From Luteitalea sp. (GTDB lineage: Bacteria; Acidobacteriota; Vicinamibacteria; Vicinamibacterales; Vicinamibacteraceae), in the NCBI GenBank assembly GCA_009377605.1, contig WHTT01000012.1:1-64000 (forward strand): a DNA stretch of 64,000 nt, written 5' to 3'. The position numbers and the translations under genes were made by a program. Shown here piece by piece: positions 61,669 to 64,000 of this stretch (within the stretch, counting starts at the first letter, position 1; each line of letters begins with the position of its first letter). Under the pieces are notes generated by a model. That model was given only the letters and a program-made list of their open reading frames with translations. It ran no database searches and had not been told where the DNA came from.

Positions 61669-62694
61669 TTACCTTTGCACGCGCCCGCTGACGTCTCCCT
61701 TGGCCACGCGCTCCACCTCGGCGACGGTCACCCGGTTGAAGTCTCCAGGAATGGTCTGCTTGAGCGCGCTTGCGGCAACAGCGAACCTGAGCGCGTCGGC
61801 CGGCGCCTTGCCGGCGATCACGCCGTAAATCAGCCCACCCGCAAAGCTGTCGCCGCCGCCAATGCGATCGACGAGACGCACGTCATAGCGCTGGCTATGA
61901 TGGAACTCTCCCGAGCCCGCATCGTAGAGAGCCGCGCTCCATCCGTTGTCACTTGCCGAGTAGCTCTCACGCAGCGTCACGGCCACCAGCTGCACACCGT
62001 ATTCGCGGACGATGCGCTCGGACACGGCGCGGTACCCCTCCAGATTCAAGCGACCGGTGGCGACGTCCGTGCCGGCCACCTCCAGGCCGAGAACGGACTG
62101 AATGTCCTCTTCGTTGGCGATGACCACGTCGACGAGGGAGACCAGGGGCCGCATGACCTCCTGCGCCTGCGCCTCGGTCCACAGCTTCTTGCGGAAATTC
62201 AGGTCGAGACTGACGCGGGCGCCCGACGCCTTCGCCGCCTCAATCGCTTCACGCGTGCAGGCGGCAGCCGAGGCGCCTAGTGCCGGCGTGATGCCGCTCG
62301 TATGAAACCAGGCAGCCCCCGTGCACACCTCGGCCCAGGGCACCATGCCAGGCTGCAACTCCGTGATCGCCGATCGCGCGCGGTCGTAGATGACGTTGGA
62401 TCCGCGCTGCGACGCGCCGGTCTCCGCATAGTAGACGCCGATACGCTCGCCACCACGTTGAATGTGGTCGGTGTGTACGCCTTCGGCACGCAGTGCACGC
62501 ACCGCCGCCTCGCCAATCGCGTGCGCCGGCAGCCGTGTGACGTAGTGGCTCTCGCAGCCACACCACGCCAGGCTCACCGCGACATTGGCTTCACCGCCGC
62601 CGAATGTCGCCTGAAAGACCGGAGACTGAAGGTAGCGCTCGAAGCCAGGCGGGCTCAAGCGCAGCATGATCTCGCCAAATGTCACGGTCTTCAT
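61669..62694 (-). CDS. kdgK: 2-keto-3-deoxygluconate kinase (PfkB family)
   Basis: The 341-residue sugar kinase begins [13 protein letters not shown] and shows the substrate-binding [16 protein letters not shown], typical of KDG kinases. The C-terminal anion-hole and catalytic motif is [16 protein letters not shown] with Asp282. Family knowledge: phosphorylates 2-keto-3-deoxygluconate to KDPG with ATP. It overlaps the eda stop side by four bases (ATGA) and lies 14 bases before manD, consistent with one transcript in the order transporter, eda, kdgK, manD, isomerase. Confidence 0.92.
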   Translation of the reverse strand: MKTVTFGEIMLRLSPPGFERYLQSPVFQATFGGGEANVAVSLAWCGCESHYVTRLPAHAIGEAAVRALRAEGVHTDHIQRGGERIGVYYAETGASQRGSNVIYDRARSAITELQPGMVPWAEVCTGAAWFHTSGITPALGASAAACTREAIEAAKASGARVSLDLNFRKKLWTEAQAQEVMRPLVSLVDVVIANEEDIQSVLGLEVAGTDVATGRLNLEGYRAVSERIVREYGVQLVAVTLRESYSASDNGWSAALYDAGSGEFHHSQRYDVRLVDRIGGGDSFAGGLIYGVIAGKAPADALRFAVAASALKQTIPGDFNRVTVAEVERVAKGDVSGRVQR

Positions 62695-63356
62695 GATCGC
62701 TTGCCGGCTCCTGCTCGCGCCGCGGTGATGTCCTCTATCGCTCGTCGAGCATTTGCCGTGAGCACATCGTAGCGCCCCTCCGCAATGGCCTTTGGATCGA
62801 GCATCGCGCTGCCGACGCCCACCGCCGACGCCCCCGCCTTGATCCAGTCGCCCACGTTCTCGAGGCTCACGCCGCCGGTCGGCACGATCTTGATCTGCGG
62901 CAACGGCCCCCGGAGGTCGCGGATGAAGCCGGGCCCGAGCGCCGTGGCGGGAAAGACCTTGACCAGATCGGCGCCCGCCTGCCAGGCGCTCAGGATTTCG
63001 GTCGGCGAGAAGCAGCCGGGCACGACCGCCGCATCATAGCGATGACACAGCTCGATCACGCCATGGTGAAGCGTGGGTGCGACGACGAAGCGCGCGCCAG
63101 CCAAGATCACGTGCCGCGCGGTCTCTGGATCGAGCACCGTACCGGCGCCAAGAAAAAGGCCCTTCGGGAGCGACGCCGCAATCTCCTCGATCAGCCGCGT
63201 CGCGCCCGGCACCGTCATTGTCACCTCGAGCGCACGCACGCCGCCTTCGGCCAACGCGTCGAACACCGCCCGCACGCGTCCCGCGTCCTGCATGCGGATG
63301 ATGGCAACCACGCCACTCTCCTCGATGCCACGAACGATCTCTACACGTGAAGTCAT
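62691..63356 (-). CDS. eda: KDPG/KHG aldolase
   Basis: The 221-residue enzyme has ESGVVAIIRMQDAGR, GGVRALEVTMTVPGA, GAGTVLDPETARHVILAGARFVVAP and the Schiff-base motif LVKVFPATALGP with Lys133. PTGGVSLENVGDWIKAGA completes the phosphate-binding barrel end. Length and residue placement match bacterial Eda closely. It cleaves KDPG to pyruvate and glyceraldehyde-3-phosphate. The upstream MFS gene is separated by about 70 bases filled by an AACCTCG repeat; kdgK follows with a four-base overlap. Confidence 0.93.
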   Translation of the reverse strand: MTSRVEIVRGIEESGVVAIIRMQDAGRVRAVFDALAEGGVRALEVTMTVPGATRLIEEIAASLPKGLFLGAGTVLDPETARHVILAGARFVVAPTLHHGVIELCHRYDAAVVPGCFSPTEILSAWQAGADLVKVFPATALGPGFIRDLRGPLPQIKIVPTGGVSLENVGDWIKAGASAVGVGSAMLDPKAIAEGRYDVLTANARRAIEDITAARAGAGKRS

Positions 63357-63371
63357 AAAAGCAGGGACCTA

Positions 63372-63428
63372 CCTTGAACCTCGAACCTCGAACCTCGAAC
63401 CTCGAACCTCGAACCTCGAACCTCTTAC
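63372..63428. repeat. AACCTCG heptanucleotide tandem array between MFS and eda
   Basis: Six perfect AACCTCG units (63377-63418) are flanked by variants (TTGAACC and AACCTCT). The array runs into the MFS stop codon (complement of TAA at 63425). The same unit lies in-frame inside another MFS gene at 25104. Confidence 0.85.
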
Positions 63429-64000
63429 CTTAGATCCACCGGCTCCAATCTCGGCGCGAGCAGGTGCACGCACCCTAGCGCGACGAGATAGGCAAACCCG
63501 GCCACCAGAAAGATGATGAAGTAGCTCCCGGTCGTTTCCAATAGCCGGCTCGTGATATCAGCGATGAAGAAGCCCCCGAGTGCTCCCGCCATCCCCGCGA
63601 GACCGATGACCGATCCCACGGCCTGCCGTGGAAACATGTCCGAGGCCACCGTGTAAATGTTGGCCGACCACGCCTGGTGCGCGCCGGCCGCCAGGCCGAC
63701 CAGCCCCACGGCGGCCCACACGCTCGAGACCTGCGACGCAAACACGATTGGCGTGACCGACACCGCGCAAATGAACATCGCCGTCTTTCGCGCACGGTTC
63801 GGAGACCACCCACGCTTGAGGAAGTGCGACGACAGCCATCCGCCGGCCACGCTTCCGACGTCGGCAATGAGGTAGATGCCAATGAGCGGAGGCCCCATCG
63901 ACATCAAATCCAACCCGTGGTTGCGGTGCAGGAAGTCGGGCACCCAGAAGAGATACAACCACCACACCGGATCGGTCAGGAACTTGCCGGCCGCCACCGC
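63425..64000 (-). CDS. MFS transporter, ExuT/ACS-type hexuronate carrier (5' end outside the window)
   Basis: About 191 C-terminal residues are seen; the frame is open to the window edge, so the start is missing. The part covers roughly the last six membrane segments: FLTDPVWWLYLFWVPDFLHRNHGLD, GSVAGGWLSSHFLKRGWSPNRARKTAMF and MFPRQAVGSVIGLAGMAGALGG. The DPVWW-FLYWVP-type motif is typical of hexuronate/tartrate ACS-family carriers (ExuT-like). It heads the minus-strand uronate operon and likely imports galacturonate, glucuronate or related acid sugars across the inner membrane. Confidence 0.88.
   Translation of the reverse strand, partial: AVAAGKFLTDPVWWLYLFWVPDFLHRNHGLDLMSMGPPLIGIYLIADVGSVAGGWLSSHFLKRGWSPNRARKTAMFICAVSVTPIVFASQVSSVWAAVGLVGLAAGAHQAWSANIYTVASDMFPRQAVGSVIGLAGMAGALGGFFIADITSRLLETTGSYFIIFLVAGFAYLVALGCVHLLAPRLEPVDLR

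Noticed and set aside
63372-63428. Possible CRISPR array
   Set aside because: The units are contiguous 7-bp tandem repeats without spacers and no cas gene is present.
1-64000. tRNA or rRNA genes
   Set aside because: No stretch was recognised as a tRNA cloverleaf or rRNA by eye; a covariance-model search would settle this.

Overview
The window looks like accessory chromosome of a high-GC, Gram-negative soil-type bacterium, most plausibly an Acidobacteriota (Vicinamibacteria-like). This is inferred from family content only: Oar-like TonB-dependent receptors with an N-terminal carboxypeptidase-regulatory-like domain and no SusD partner, many Tat-exported Gfo/Idh/MocA oxidoreductases, a DUF1080 protein, a DUF6807 protein and a TPR plus CRTAC1 pair. 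No rRNA, tRNA or CRISPR array was recognised.

Layout. 1-7.6 kb: the 3' part of an S9 peptidase, a decayed phosphodiesterase remnant, a FecA-like TonB receptor, a PhoX-type phosphatase and an amidohydrolase. 7.6-15.1 kb: a six-gene minus-strand operon (epimerase/uronate-dehydrogenase-like, UxaA-type dehydratase, Zn-dehydrogenase, then sugar ABC binding protein, ATPase and permease) for an acid sugar or polyol. 15.5-26 kb: an Oar-like receptor, an IS110 transposase remnant fused to a beheaded and frameshifted receptor pseudogene, a Tat-exported Gfo/Idh/MocA protein, an Old Yellow Enzyme-like oxidoreductase and an MFS carrier. 26.1-38.6 kb: three paralogous giant receptors with the same TTGACA-N17-TTACCT upstream element; an AbiEi/AbiEii-type toxin-antitoxin pair lies between the second and third. 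38.6-46.3 kb: TPR plus CRTAC1 pair, M28 peptidase, S10 carboxypeptidase-like protein and a cysteine desulfurase. 46.3-59.4 kb: DUF1080 protein, three Gfo/Idh/MocA proteins, an SUMF1-like protein, an Oar-like receptor with a small overlapping upstream ORF, an exported TIM-barrel protein, a DUF6807 protein and a c-type cytochrome. 59.5-64 kb: minus-strand uronate operon (ExuT-like MFS, Eda, KdgK, ManD, hydroxypyruvate-isomerase-like protein).

How it may work together (inference): large outer-membrane receptors import oligosaccharides or glycosides. Exported Gfo/Idh/MocA oxidoreductases, a DUF1080 protein and TIM-barrel proteins could cleave them through 3-keto intermediates rather than by classical glycoside hydrolases, of which none was recognised. 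The released acid sugars would flow through ManD, KdgK and Eda to pyruvate and glyceraldehyde-3-phosphate, or through the UxaA-type operon.

Two kinds of non-coding structure recur. First, short tandem repeats (7- or 8-bp units), often as two inverted arms, occupy many junctions including three convergent ones. Second, a dispersed REP-like palindrome family carries GGTAGGG/CCCTACC flanks and cores related to CGCCTCGGCGAGGCG or GCGCGTTCGCCGAACGCGC. Both kinds enter or abut coding sequence in places.
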